Shown: in pieces, positions 50,876 to 63,978 of the stretch | Layout of the letters: each line of letters opens with the position of its first letter | How positions within the stretch are numbered: the stretch's first letter is position 1 | Assembly (NCBI GenBank): GCA_039881145.1 | Contig: JAYKKI010000037.1 | Span: 13,106,001 to 13,170,000, forward strand | Source of the DNA: Druceiella hillmani | Lineage: Eukaryota; Arthropoda; Insecta; Lepidoptera; Hepialidae | Direction: 5' to 3' | Length of the DNA: 64,000 nt | Translations under genes and position numbers: made by a program | The notes under the pieces: generated by a model | What the model was told of the DNA's origin: nothing | Seen by the model: only the letters and a program-made list of their open reading frames with translations | The model's database searches: none

Positions 50876-53800
50876 TTATCGGCGAACCATTATGCACGGC
50901 TTGCAAGTACCCGGAATCGTGTAGGCAGGATGGCATTGAGGGCATTTGGGATTTTCTCCATAATTCGGTGTTTTAACGTCAGCGTCCCCAGGATTGGGTA
51001 CTTGTACCTGGAAAGAAGTTTTTGCTCCTATTTGTTCGTATCCAGGATGTGGTTTATCAAGTGGAAATTCAAAGTCAGGAATAAAGTAAGAGCCAATTTT
51101 GTAATCGTTTATGTTCTTGGCATCTTTCGAATTGACACTGCGCGATGTCTGCGTAAGTTGTCCGTTGGCCTCGCTCGTGCCATTTGTTAGTTTATTTAGT
51201 CCCGAATTATTTGATACAGTGGAAGAAATCGAAGCGACTTGTGTCGTGCTTTCGGTCGGTTCCTTGGGCGGTTCAAGATCGATAGCCGGAGCTGCCCATT
51301 TCCATTCGTAATATATAGGCGGGCCCATGGTTGTCGATGGTATTACAGCATATCCAAATTTTGGAGGTTGCAACAGTTTTGAAGGAACAGAATTTTTTTC
51401 ATCTCTATTATGCACAACTTTAGAGTCAAAGCTTTTCTCAGGAGTTTGGACAGGCCTTATAGATCCATTTGATGCATCCACTTCACTTCCCTCTATATTT
51501 TCATCACTAGCATTCGGACCAGGTGGAAGTTGATGGTTAATAGAAAGAATTTCTGCCGTTGTCATAGACGTAGTTGGTCCTTTGGCATTTGGATCAAACC
51601 GACTGATGAAACTTACGACTGAATCTGAATTTTTTTTATTGCTTTCTAATTTAGATTTAGTATTTAATACAAAATCATTCGATTTCGTTGAAGGGCTCGT
51701 TGAAACTTCGAGAAATTGTTGGTTTACCGTATCCGCATGTCCAGAATTAATATTGTTCGTTGACGGGGGAACTAAATGACTTTCCGTATTTATTACATTA
51801 TTTTTTCTGTTTACATCTATCAATTTGTCATTTTGTTCTTCCTGATTAATAAGCGGCTGTTCTGTTGGAGGAATGAAGCGTTTTGTCTCAGTTATGACAT
51901 CAACTGTATTTTCACTGTCATGAGGTTGCGGAATTTGCAAGGCGATAGACTGCTCGTTAAAGGTTAACTTTGTGCCTTTCTTTTTATCTTTTACTTCATT
52001 ATCCCGAATTGTTAGATTTTGGTATTTCCTGAGTTGAGTCGACCAGTGAGAGGGTACGGTATACTGTGTTTTGCTGCCTTCTAGATCTTGGTTGCCACCA
52101 GATTTGATAGTGTCTGCGATGCCAACGATGCTATTTGATGGGTGGTGAGTATACTGAAATGTATAAATAATTAATCTTATTATGTATCTCATCCTTCTGA
52201 ACATTTCAAAAGACTTAGTTTACCCGTAATTCCTATACAAATGTAGTTATTACAAATTTTAAAATGCAATTTTTATTACAAGATTTTAAATTAAAAACTT
52301 TACATTGTATAGTAAACAAATGTATTATTTCAGTAGATACCTCAAACTTTATTTAAAAAGATATAGTTCATTATATAAGCAGCTTGATTAATTTCATGCG
52401 ATAATAAAATCATATTTACTAAGTTTTGGGTAAAGCTTTTGCAAATATTGAATGAAACAACCCTATATTCAGATGTATGATATGGATACCTTTGTTTCAG
52501 CTTGCTTAAGACCGTCATAATAGTTGTCGGAGTAGGGAACGGAGAGGATATCCGGTCTAGGTGTGCGGTTCTGATTCTCTTGCTCTGAAACGAATGGCTT
52601 ATCGCGTTGTCCTGAAAATAAAGAAAAACACTGAAATAGTATGTAGCGAACCAAAGAAAAGCATTTCTATATGACTAGAAACAGGGTCTTGCACTATGGT
52701 CTTATGAAAATACCCCCAAAGCTAGGAGGCCAAGGTTATTACCAATTGATGTAATATCACGAAAAAAATGCAGAATGAAGTTGAGCTCATTTAAAACATA
52801 GGTAGAAAGGGGCACTTAATCTCATTTTTTCAAGTTTTTTTCTTTGACAATCTTTCTTATATTTTGCATAGATGTTGGTTATGTTTATTTATTTATTTGA
52901 CATTTTTGATGTACAATATATATGACGGACTTATTGTTACACAATCAATCTGTTCCTTAGTTTACCAGTTTTATTAATCTGGGGTGTGAATTAAAACAAT
53001 CTCATTGTCTTATATATGTAGTTCTAGAATCACAGGTTATTTGAAACGTTTTTATATGAAACGTCTCGCTTGTACAACACACATACGAAACTACTTGTAA
53101 AGGACAACGTACTATTGAAACGTATAATGTATTTTCGTTTCTTAGAAAAAAGTTCTTCGAAAAGTGTTGAGCTGTAGATATATGGTAATACCTAAGTATC
53201 CGTGGCTTTGATATTCGCGATTTCGAGTTTTCGCGGTTTGTGATTTTTTAAATATTATTTACTTAAAATCAGCCATAACAGTATTAATACGTACACATCA
53301 TACATGCATGCGCGCATGAATACAAGCATTTATATGGGTTGCCAACTAAAGCCAGTCGAACTTAAAGTTAAACAGATACTTGGAACTATGATTCAATGGT
53401 TGGAAAGAAATATAAAAGAATAAAGAATAAAGCAATATAAAATATAAAGAAATAAAGAACAATGTAAAATCATATTTTTCTCTTACCAGAGACTAGAAAG
53501 GGCCTGCTTACGTAAGTATTCGGTGTATATAAATATTTTCATGTAATTTATTTAATTATGTACATAATTTAGTTACAGTTTTCATAGTCTCAAAGTTTCG
53601 TTGTGGTTTTTATTTCAGAAATGCTACAAAGTTAAATGATTTAACAAACTATAATCACTTCTTTCATTATTATTTGCAACTTCTTTACCGTACCCCCATT
53701 TTCCCACTGATCAGGGTCCAGCTATTTGCTGTTTTGTTATATCTTATCCCCTAATGCATATTTTTTTTAAATCAAGGAAGTGAACGATTTAAAGGCAAAA

Positions 53801-54194
53801 TTATTCGCCACCAATGATATTTGTATACCTTGTATTGCAAAAAGTAAGTGTTAAACGGGCATATAAAATCAGGCATTCCGTTCTGCACGAATAACTTACA
53901 AAAGTACAAAATAAAATATGAAAGTAGTTGACAAATGCGTCCTGGATCGTTGCAAATAATGTAGAAAACCATAGTCTCTTCTACGTCGACGATGACATGA
54001 ATTCTTTTAAGTACAAAAAAGACTAATGCAGCATTAAAATCATTTGGCAGTCCAATTGGTCACTCTTCATTAAATAAAACGGCTCAAAAGTTGCGAAGTA
54101 ATATAACTAAGCAGTCGATAAATAAATCAGCGCCATGTACTATTGAGAAATTCTCCATGGAGTGTTTATTTTACACGCGCTTATACATATGTGC

Positions 54195-54243
<49 letters not shown>

Positions 54244-54977
54244 TTTTGATCAAGAGAATTGTTGATCAAAATAATTATATATATCAATTATATACTTCAT
54301 TCCAAATATCACGGCACAAATATAGTTTCTGGTCTCTAATGCTTGTTTCTAAAATTATTTTTACCTATGCCATATATTTCTATCGAATTTTACAACGAAT
54401 TAACATTCATAGACTTAAAATAATACACAATTAAAAAGGTTAATTTTATTTCTCTTCTATATTTTATTTAACCAAAAAAATTTCAAAATACTTCAGTTAC
54501 GTAGATACTGTTACTTATCATACTATACTATTTACGTCTTTTTTCGAACGAGAAGAACATTGTAAACATTTTTGAGCTGTTTTCTAATTGTTAAGTTCTT
54601 TTTAACACCTCTTAATTTTTATCATAATCAGAAAACTAAAAAAGGTGAGACTGAAAAATAGTTGATTGTTGTTAAAATAAAATTAAAAAATGACTTTTTC
54701 ATATATATATTCAATAATATTCATAATTATTTATCATCTTTTTCGTACACACGATACTTGCGCACGATATTCAACGCCGCTCAGCGGAATAATCCGCGAA
54801 TAACTGTGAAGCACCGTAATCCAGATAACTATTGGGTTATGTGTAATATTTTTTTTGCCTTTAAATAGAAAAAGGGCACGTTTTATGTTTTGTTTCGACG
54901 ACAATTTATTCGTTTACAGCCAACGAATAAGGCTTTTCTTTGTCCGACACTTATTCCCGGACACCGTATATGTACAT

Positions 54978-55067
<90 letters not shown>

Positions 55068-55077
55068 CTATATATAT

Positions 55078-55144
<67 letters not shown>

Positions 55145-56010
55145 CCCCTATGTTGCATATTTTTAACGTTTTCCCTTTATACAAAGTATACCGGAAAACT
55201 GTGGTAATGATTGTAAATACTATATAGCTTTTGAGAAATTCACGATATTTTAAAATTTGTCAAAGATTAGGTGATATATATTTACATGGTGAAAATAATG
55301 TTAAATATATAGTTTAGTGATAAATACGTAGTTTAATAAAAATGCCACGTACTTTTAAATATTTAGATGTAGCTAAACGTGTACGGACTTTTTATAGTGT
55401 CAATTTTATTGGTACTTAAAGGGTTTAACTATGTACCTTATATGACTCCATGATTTTTTTTACACGTTTGATTACGCGGCTTGCAGTTTTCCATGCCAAT
55501 TTTATGGTACTTTCACACTTTTTTTATCTGTTTTAGTAACTTCCGGTATAGTTTCTGTTTGTATTCACTTCTATTTTTTAAATCATGTAGTTCTACGAAT
55601 TTTCCGGAAACATATTGTCACACACAATTAACCTATCTTATTTTTGCATATATTTATTGGACGTCTAATACTTTTTGGCAAATATTGCACTTCTGACAAC
55701 ATAAATAATAATACTTTCCGTTGTCAACGATATTCTGACTATTTCCTTGTCCATATGCTTATTATTTACCTTTATGTTAAATATGCCACACTCTAGCATC
55801 TACAGTACCGTTAAGTGAAAAATATTAGGATTATTGTGAATGGGTGTGTATAAACAGACCTATTAGGAGATTGGCGTGGTAGTTGTCCTCGGAGCGTGAG
55901 CAGTTGACCATGTACCAATGGTCGCAGATCAGCATGCGCTGTTGAAACAGCGTAGTATTCGGGCACGCATAGCTGAACTGTCGACCCAGACCATCACACA
56001 TGTGGTAGAT
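50876..56010 (-). CDS. Chitin-binding (CBM14/Peritrophin-A) protein, CPAP1 type, 3' three exons
   Basis: Secreted cuticle or matrix protein that binds chitin through one Peritrophin-A domain. Exons on the - strand: 56010-55860, 52611-52490 and 52153-50876; acceptors and donors are GT-AG and phases agree, giving 516 residues in this part. Exon one reads [37 protein letters not shown] with Cys spacing C-10-C-12-C-7-C, the last four of the six Cys of CBM14. The first two Cys and the signal peptide must lie in upstream exons not found here. Then come [20 protein letters not shown] and [20 protein letters not shown]. The long last exon is rich in Ser, Thr, Asn, Pro and Lys, suggesting an extended linker, and ends with a Cys-rich tail [20 protein letters not shown] before RR and stop. 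A single CBM14 domain with a long tail is the CPAP1 pattern. No breaks seen. Confidence 0.88.
54196..54240. repeat. (TA)n microsatellite
   Basis: About 20 TA units running into the left arm of the hairpin at 54231. Confidence 0.95.
54231..54284. repeat. Perfect 23-base inverted repeat
   Basis: Arms 54231-54253 and 54262-54284 pair 23 of 23 around an 8-base loop (gagaattg). The inner part, TAATTATTTTGATCAA, is not simple TA, so the pairing is not only due to the microsatellite. Confidence 0.92.
54976..55137. repeat. (CA)n/(TA)n microsatellite
   Basis: About 20 bases of CA, then about 140 of TA with a few aaata and ctata interruptions. Open frames on both strands here are artefacts. Confidence 0.97.
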
Positions 56011-56329
56011 CTAGAAAACAACGAACAAGCTTATTAAGAAATAATTCAAAACATAATTGGACAAAGAATTAATATTTTACATACGTTTGATATTATTGTT
56101 ACATTTGGCTGCGTTACTGTGAGTCCGGTAATTTTATAAGTTTATTAAATAGTACTGGATTTAGGTAGACGTATTTTATAAACACTTGGAGTATTTAATC
56201 CTGTATATCAAATGAACTTATATTATAAAGGTATAAACACACATTTATTTATTTATTAGTTGTGCTGACGACTTCGCGTGTAAATAGGAAAATTAATTTC
56301 TAATATTATCTTTTTTTTTTCTCTATCTA

Positions 56330-56480
56330 TTATTATATATCTTATTATTATAACAAATTTCATCAAAATCTGCCCAGTAGATTTTGCGTAATACCCGCTC
56401 AAATTAACATAGAGACAAACAGATAAAAATTCTAAGAAAAAGTTTTCCTGATTTCTGATATCATTACTACTTAACATTAT
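56330..56480. repeat. Fragment resembling 5' region of Helitron-type repeats
   Basis: ATTATAACAAATTTCATC, AAAATCTGCCCAGTAGATTT, TGCGTAAT and ACATAGAGACAAACAGA. The Helitron at 13488-15488 has a comparable string near 15395-15470 (CCAGTAGTTTTTGAG then repeated ACATACAT). Similar strings are common in insect interspersed repeats. Confidence 0.35.
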
Positions 56481-57649
56481 ATCAATCACTTTTTGAAAAA
56501 TATTTTTAATGTACAGAAATCCCTCTGTTACAATTTTATAATATGTAAAGATTAATTAAAAAGCTCCATGCACTACTTTTCTTTGGTTTTTGCAAGAAAC
56601 ATCCGGAGTGCTGTCGTATATCAAAGAATAATATTTGATCTTTTTTAATTGCCTGATACTTGTTGGCGAACTTTTTCACCTAAAATTGCAATAAATTTGT
56701 TTTGAATTTCTGGTGACATACACGAGACTGAAATTAACACAATAATTTAATATTTCGGTTTACCAGCTCATCTTTTTAACACAACATTTTTTTTTGAGGA
56801 TATAAAAGATCCTCTTTCTTTTGCGTATAAACGACTTCAAATAATTAAAATTTTAAATATAATTTTAGTCCCGGCAACTGCATATAGTGTGTAAATTTCA
56901 AGTTTCGTTTAGAAAGTATTTAGTTTAGAAAGTAAAAGCTAGCCACACCGACCGTGGCAGCGAGACCGACATATAGAGGGACCTCTGTCGTTACAAAAAT
57001 ACGGTTCCATTCGGATTCTATGGGTGCACAGAGATATCTTAAAAATGGATCAAGTAAGTTTCGAAATACGCAAAGAAGTAGTTTGACTGTATATTTCATA
57101 AATTCTATGGTGCTTTCTTGTTTGACTACGAATAGGGAACTCGAAAAATTATATATGAATCTATTTGTGAAGTGTAGATTTCTTTACTTTAATTAAGAAC
57201 TTTAATTAATTTATCTTATTTGGCAACGTAGTAGGTGGGTAGTAGGTACAAACAATTAAATAGTTTATATTGTTTGTCCATTAATGATTACATTTTCACT
57301 ATAAACTTAACGCATAACAAGATGGAAAACTTCATCTTCTCTTCTACGATGTTTGCAACAAATAATTTGTTTTTATTTTGCTTTTACAGAAATAATAAAA
57401 TTGTTTGTTATCATCTAATATATAACACTGCATATTAACCAAATTACCAAACACTTAAAGCTAAGAAACACGTGAGCAGACTAGAGAGAGAGAGAGCGAG
57501 ATGACTACACTCACTTGAAGAAAGGGGTTCGCTAGTTCTGTGCTCATTTTAATCCGACCGACGTGTAGGTGCGTCAACAAACATATTGAATAAAATAACT
57601 GAAATTTTTATTTAGAACTATAAAATATGAAATTGTTATTTATTCCTAG

Positions 57650-57735
57650 GTGGAAAAGTTCATAGCTTTGTGCCCTGAAAAAGTGCCACCCGGGGCGGGC
57701 CGCCCCTATCGCCCCCGCCACGCTATGTCAATACT
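57650..57735. repeat. GC-rich pocket
   Basis: GTGCCACCCGGGGCGGGCC and CCCCTATCGCCCCCGCCACG in AT-rich surroundings. It looks like a piece of an interspersed repeat rather than a coding exon; the short frame has no family resemblance. Confidence 0.35.
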
Positions 57736-58592
57736 GTAGTTGGGTGAAACAAACTATGACTTCGCTCCCTAACCTAACAGTCAGAATCATAAAGCACTAC
57801 CAAATCTAAGACAACATTATAAATCTAAGACAATAGTCTTTGTATACACGCCAATTATTCGTCTACAAATAGATTATATGCAATTAAATGTAATTATATT
57901 CACTTGTTATTGTAGTTATTAAATAATTGCTTTAATAATGACCGTTTTTAAATGGTCATTATCGACGAGGCTACATTTAATTCATATGAAGAAATTTTTG
58001 TTCCCTCACCGTGAAGCCCTCGATGAATATTTTGTGAAATCTTGTGAAAAGTCAATCAGCCTAATATTTGACGCCTCATTATCATCAAAACATTTTACTT
58101 ATGATACAGTTGTTGAGCATGTTTGCGTAAAACTCTCATCTGACTGGAACTGCCTATTGTCACCACCGGTTAATTTTTACAAATAGAAATGTTTTCGCAG
58201 TCAAAAAATATTTCGTTTAAACTAATTCTTGAAACAAGACCTCATAATGGATTCATCCGATTACGCGTGAACTACTAAATACGGTGGCAGCACAGTGGCA
58301 CCGAAGGTATCAACGATTGCATCGCCCAAACCTGTTCATCGCATCGCGATAGAATGCAAGGCAGTTGGAGTGTTCGTAGTAGCAAAGGTTACTCGATAAC
58401 CTCAAGGTGCGAGGATAAAAGTAGGGATGCAGTCTCGTGATCTCTGCAGGTAAAGTGTTTATGTGAAATGCGTGTCATTGTCGACTCACGCTAATTGAAA
58501 ACAAAATAATTGGCACTATTAACCACGCGTATAATGTACTTATTCAAACATAATAATATTAATTAACAGAAAACGATAATTGTGACAAAATT

Positions 58593-58668
58593 TGTAGAAA
58601 TTCCTTTGCCGACTTGAAAAAACGCAAAGCTATATGCATTTTTCCATGCCGGCAAAGGAATTTCTACA
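58593..58668. repeat. 76-nt foldback, perfect 19-base outer stem
   Basis: Arms TGTAGAAATTCCTTTGCCG (58593-58611) and its exact complement (58650-58668). The 38-base interior itself pairs further: GAAAAAACGCA against TGCATTTTTC with one bulge. The whole forms one long hairpin of pre-miRNA size; a tiny foldback MITE is the other reading. Confidence 0.85.
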
Positions 58669-59278
58669 TAATTTTTAAGAAATAGAATTATGAAATATTA
58701 AACTTCCTAATATTTATCCTACCTATGAAATAATACTTAAAATAAAATTCTAATATTTGATATAATACGAAAGTGTATTTATTTATACTCCTTTCACGAC
58801 GTCATGGATCGCTTTTTATCTTAATGAATTTTACTCTTTTGAGAATACCATGAGAGGTATTTCAAAAAAATTATAACTAATTTTTCTTAATTTTTGCGAT
58901 TCGGCTGCGAAATCAAAAGAAGAATCTGTACCAATAAAAAGACTACGAGAAAATTCCCTAATATGAAATTTTGTCTCTTGCCTATCTAGTGAAAGCGCCA
59001 TCGTTTTATGAACGCCAGAATTAATTTACCTTTCGCAAGCATCTTGTACTTATGCTATTCTGGAAAATTTGAAAGTTTCAGTTTATACTTGGAATGTTAT
59101 TTATTACATCAACAGAAATAAATTAGGGTACATAACGTGAAAATTTCCATCCCAGAGACTAAGATCGTATCCCGCACTCCAACCGACAAACATTTTAGGA
59201 ATTCCATTAGCTTTTTAATTTACTTAACCTATATTCAGGAAACAACTGTCATCATATAAATGAATTATTACACATTAT

Positions 59279-59329
59279 AAACTAATTTTGTAAATCTTTA
59301 TATATCATAAAGATTTATAAAATTAGTTT
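59279..59329. repeat. Near-perfect 23-base hairpin
   Basis: Arms 59279-59301 and 59307-59329 pair at 22 of 23 positions, the odd one being G opposite T on one strand, around a 5-base loop. Confidence 0.9.
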
Positions 59330-59776
59330 TCAATTACAATGGTTTTACTCAAAGTTACAATATATCTAAGCTCAAACCGTAATAGTGAATGTTCAAACTT
59401 TAATAGAGGCGACGTTTTTAATACACAAGATCGCACAAAGTGTAGTCATTTGAAACAGAGAAAAATGGAAACATTTCAATAACCTAGCAAGTTAATATAT
59501 AAGACCATTATCTACTGGATATTTCATATCGTTATTGTCTTTTTTATTATGTGTAAAAACAACTAGCGACCAAGAAACTCGGCACCTTGTCATATGCAAA
59601 GAAATGTTTCAATTGAAAATTAAAAAAAAAATTTTACGTTTTATTTTAGGTAACAGCATTTTTGATAAATGAAGACGGGAATATTTCTCAAATATTTTTG
59701 ATAAACTACGGCAGTTTTTAGTCAGCAATTGTTTGTAAGGCTTATTGATGGCATAATTGAAGCTATTTGCTATTAG

Positions 59777-59850
59777 TTAGGCGCACTCTGCGCACTTTTT
59801 TAAATTTCAAGTGAACTACTTTTTTAGGCGCACCATGCGCACTTTTTTTT
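59777..59850. repeat. Duplicated TTAGGCGCAC..TGCGCAC motif
   Basis: TTAGGCGCACTCTGCGCAC at 59777 and TTAGGCGCACCATGCGCAC at 59824, each followed by a T run. Each unit is itself a small inverted repeat (GCGCA/TGCGC). Offset 47 bases. Confidence 0.85.
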
Positions 59851-61889
59851 AGATATTTAATTAAATTTGAAACTAAAGTATTCATAACATATTTTTATTT
59901 CCATAAATTTATTGTTTCTTTATTACGAGTAAGCTCGGCTCCCTTCTATATCGGCCAAGTGTCTAACACGGAGTGCATCGTTTCAATAATTAAGTTTAAT
60001 TTTTGATCAATATTTTATTTGAGAATAGTTTAATATAATACGCGTATGTTATTGTATTTTAAAATAATAATCTAATTAATATCCATCATATTCCATTAAT
60101 GTAATTATTATTGTACATACATTTTAAAATTAGAAGTTTTCACTTCTATCGTGTGGTCATAAGCACACATTTTTTAATTTTTAATTTTAATGTTAAATTT
60201 GAATGAGAAATTTTAATCTATTTATCATTAGACTGTAACTTGTATAGCTATTTGGGCTCTGCGTAGAAATCTCGATCTGAAAATTCTTTATTTACAGAGG
60301 GATAAGTATATTTTAGAAGTGTTTCTTGTACCCTAGTACTCGTAGTCCAATAGTGTCTAAATAAGATGAGCCAGTACCAATTTTTTCGTATTTGTGAGTG
60401 TTATGAAATATCCCGTTGCTAGCGGCATTATTGATTAAAAGATAAAACAAACTTTTTGAATCTATGCTCCTTTTGTGATTGCTAGAGGATGGAATAAATG
60501 TTTCATATGTCAAAGCATAGAGGAAGTATACGTAGGCTTGTTTTGAGGAGCTCCCTGTGCCACTATTATTAATAAGGGTATAATTAAAGTAAATATAATG
60601 AGGTAGTGAATTTTTTTTAAATTTCAAATGTAATTTTTGTCTAGTACGAATTAAGTCAAAAAAATCAACAATGGGATGTTGATAATTTTCGCACCATAAA
60701 TCGGAACACTCGAGGGATTAAATCGATGTTTTTTTGTCAAGTTAACTTTCTAAAAGGCCATGTGGTTTGGATAGCTGAATATTGATATAATTATGTATTT
60801 ATATAAATAAAAACATAACATAAAAATAAATTATTACAATATACGTAAATAAATTGTGCAACTTTGTATCGGAAGTCTTAATGTTTATCCCTTGAGTATT
60901 AAAGCAATAAGTGAATTAAAATATATTTATTTTTAATTCGTATCTACCTAAATGTCAGCAGTATTTAAAAAAAGAATTAGTCTAATAAAACATTAGTCAG
61001 AAGCACCGTTCAATATTAACAATAAGTAATAAGTGATAATAAAATTGTTTTCCTTTATTATTATTATTACCTCAAATTGACATAACTGTTTATTATATTT
61101 TAAAAATTAGATCATGAAATATTTTTATTCTGACGAGTGGATGTAGCGAATATTAAGACATTTGTTAAATCACAAGCGAAATTCATTGAAGAATCGACAA
61201 TCGGATGAAGAATGCCATTCGACACAACATTCGACCACAGAACAGTTCGCATCCATTCGTCAGTGCGGCCGCATTGTGTGTGCACACCGTATTGAATTGC
61301 TAACAAAAACCACTCACATTTCTATAGTTAGTTGCGCCACGAGCACAGTTCACAAGTCCCTATTGCATTTCACTAAACGCTCTACAACAATCTTTATAGG
61401 CACGTAAACTTATTTGTATATTAAGTGAACATTACAAAATGTCGAGTGTCTCTTTGCAGTTACGATACAGAAATAACCTCCACTTGTAACAATTTTAACG
61501 TCGCTCTTTCTACTTCTTCTTGATATCTATACATAAGCGATTAAAAAAGATACTAAATTTGTAAAGCGAATTTTGTTTAATGTTCCCTACCTAAAAGGTA
61601 AAAATTAAACCCTTATAGTGAGACGTTGGTGTCTATCTTTCTGTATATTACGGCTGTTTTTTCAGCAACTAATATTAAGAAACGTTTTTGTTTGCAATTT
61701 TAAATAATCTATTCAGAGACATCCCACGCACATATGGTCCGTGTGAAAACAATTTCATCCCCAAGTTACTAGGTATACGTACGTCGAGATAAATTATAAA
61801 AATTAAAAAGAATCTTAATTTTTATATATTAACGTAATTCAATATACGTTCATTTCAAATTACGTCACAATCAGCCTTAAACTAAAAGA

Positions 61890-61980
61890 ACTATGATGCT
61901 GTGACAGATGGGCGGACATGTGAAATTAGAAAGGTTTCTTTTGGCCACGGAACAGCAAAAACCTTTCGATTCTGTTAGTA
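61890..61980 (-). repeat. Dispersed AGGGTTCC-type repeat fragment
   Basis: On the - strand: GTTCCGTGGCCAAAAGAAAC, then CATGTCCGCCCATCTGTCAC, matching the head and the CTGTC block of the repeat at 11185. Confidence 0.5.
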
Positions 61981-63978
61981 TCGGCAAAAAGTGAAGTTAA
62001 AATAGGCACTACAATGTTCAAAATTATTTTTGCACTTAATAAATACGCAGACATAATCAATATAACCGCATGTCATAGTCGTGTATACGTTTTTTGAAAT
62101 ACTAAGTTCACACAAAATTGTATAGTTTTTTTTGTTACCGGCCTTACAAATTATATATTGCAGAGCGTCGTCTAACCGGCGTCGCGTCTCGCCTTCTCCG
62201 TACAAAACCGTGCAAGTTTTGTACGAAAGATTTCCTGATTAAATTTGTATCGGAAATACAAGTATTACATATTAATGGGCTTAGTAAGATATTGTTAAAT
62301 ACCAAATTTCTTACAGGTAATTAGACTTTTGGATTAGGCGACAATTGCACACAACCCATATACTTATCGCATTTTATTCTTGACGAGTTTTTGCTATCAA
62401 TATAATAATATACAAATGTCTGCCCTCTGGTACCTTATGAAAAGCTAAGAAAACAACGTAATACTATATATGAACAGAATTTGTTGATACTTCTCAAACT
62501 TTTGTATTGAGTGAGAGATAAATTACCAATCATACATAAAAGCGTAATAAAAAAATTCCGGTAGACATGTCTATGAGCCTATTTCTTAATATTCTGAATT
62601 GTTTAAATTATTCTTATGAGTATTATTCTTATTACAGAAGAATCTGTTAGAATTTTTTTTATAAATTTAATTAATAATTTGTCTCCAGTTACAAGACACC
62701 TCCTTAACACGTTACGATGTTAATATTTTCCATATAAAGTAAAAAGTTAGATCCACATTAATCTTTCTGGAGGCAATGTAGAAGATTTAATTCACACAGT
62801 TACCTTTTATTGTTTACCCTTTTACTATTTACATCGTGATAGTATTACAACTGGTACGTCAGAAAAATGCAACAAGCAAAATAGTGTAACTATGATAAAA
62901 ATGTAAAAATTAAAATACAAAAATAGCGCGGTATTTAAGAATTTAGATAATCAGTATACATTTAAATCGTAGCCCAAATTCAGAAGTTAAAAAATAAATT
63001 TAAAACCGAACCAAAAAATGTGATTTCGCATTACATAAACTGTCTCTTCATGCTTTTTTGCTTTCGAAATTTAAAATACGGCCGTATACCATTAATTGGT
63101 ATTAAATGAATGCAAAACGACTTTTTAGTTCCTTTGCCGCGTCTTTATTACGTAACTTTTGTATGTTTCTGTTTTCTGTACAAATTTGTTGAAACACCTT
63201 GATGTAATTCGCAAATGTCAGCTGAGTTATAGTTAGACTATTCATTATAACTGAAATGCAAGGTATACGTTTCTGATGTATTTTTTGTTAATGGTATAAT
63301 TAAATATACATACGAAATAAACAATCAAATTTCAAATTGGTAAATCGTTTTAGCAACAGATTGACTCATTTTACACTGCCTATCAAATTATGCAAGATTA
63401 TATTCAAATTTGTGAATGACTTAACTTCGCTACTTTACCCATAAATTGGATCTTGAGAAATATGTATATATCGCCATAAAAGAAGGAACTTTAAAATCCA
63501 CTAAGGCAACACAGCAGCCGAATAATAAATTAGTCATATCCGGAAAGGAGATGCGAGCACGTCTCTGATATCAATCGACTCTATGCGTGGGATTACAGAA
63601 GCGTGAACACCCTGGTTCAATGTCAAGGTCTTATTCGGCATCGTCACGTTGCAGTCATTTTTTGCTTCGCGGAATGTCGAGTTTTCCAAATTAGCGTCGA
63701 CGCGAACGCGACATTAAAGTAATTAATGGAGTATCACAGTTTTGTTCATACCAGCGCACACGTACACACGGACATGTACTTTAATGGGAATGCCTCGTGA
63801 TGGGTAAAATGTGTGGGCACGATTTTGCCTATGCGACGCGAGTTCTTCACGTTTCCTTATTATTAATACCATTTTGCGAACCGATCATCGAATTTAATGA
63901 TATTGAGGTGACCTTATAATGTCGAAGGACATAACTGTATAATTTACCGCGTGGGTTTAGATGGCTTTATATATATTT

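Larger units (their letters stand above)
52612..55859. other. Intron of the chitin-binding gene
   Basis: Holds two TA arrays (54196-54240, 54976-55137), a perfect hairpin (54231-54284), and an alternating purine/pyrimidine tract (CATGCATGCGCGCATG at 53303-53318). No coding signal. Confidence 0.6.

Noticed and set aside
50930..51967. Several + strand frames of 60-86 codons
   Set aside because: Antisense to the last exon of the chitin-binding gene.
54855..55158. Similar Tyr/Ile-rich frames on both strands
   Set aside because: Microsatellite artefacts.
57938..58186. 82-codon frame starting MTVFKWSLS
   Set aside because: No family resemblance, no splice or promoter signal; length is not unusual enough to call a gene.
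60313..60627. 104-codon frame on the - strand
   Set aside because: Composition is unremarkable and there is no recognisable motif; kept only as a note.
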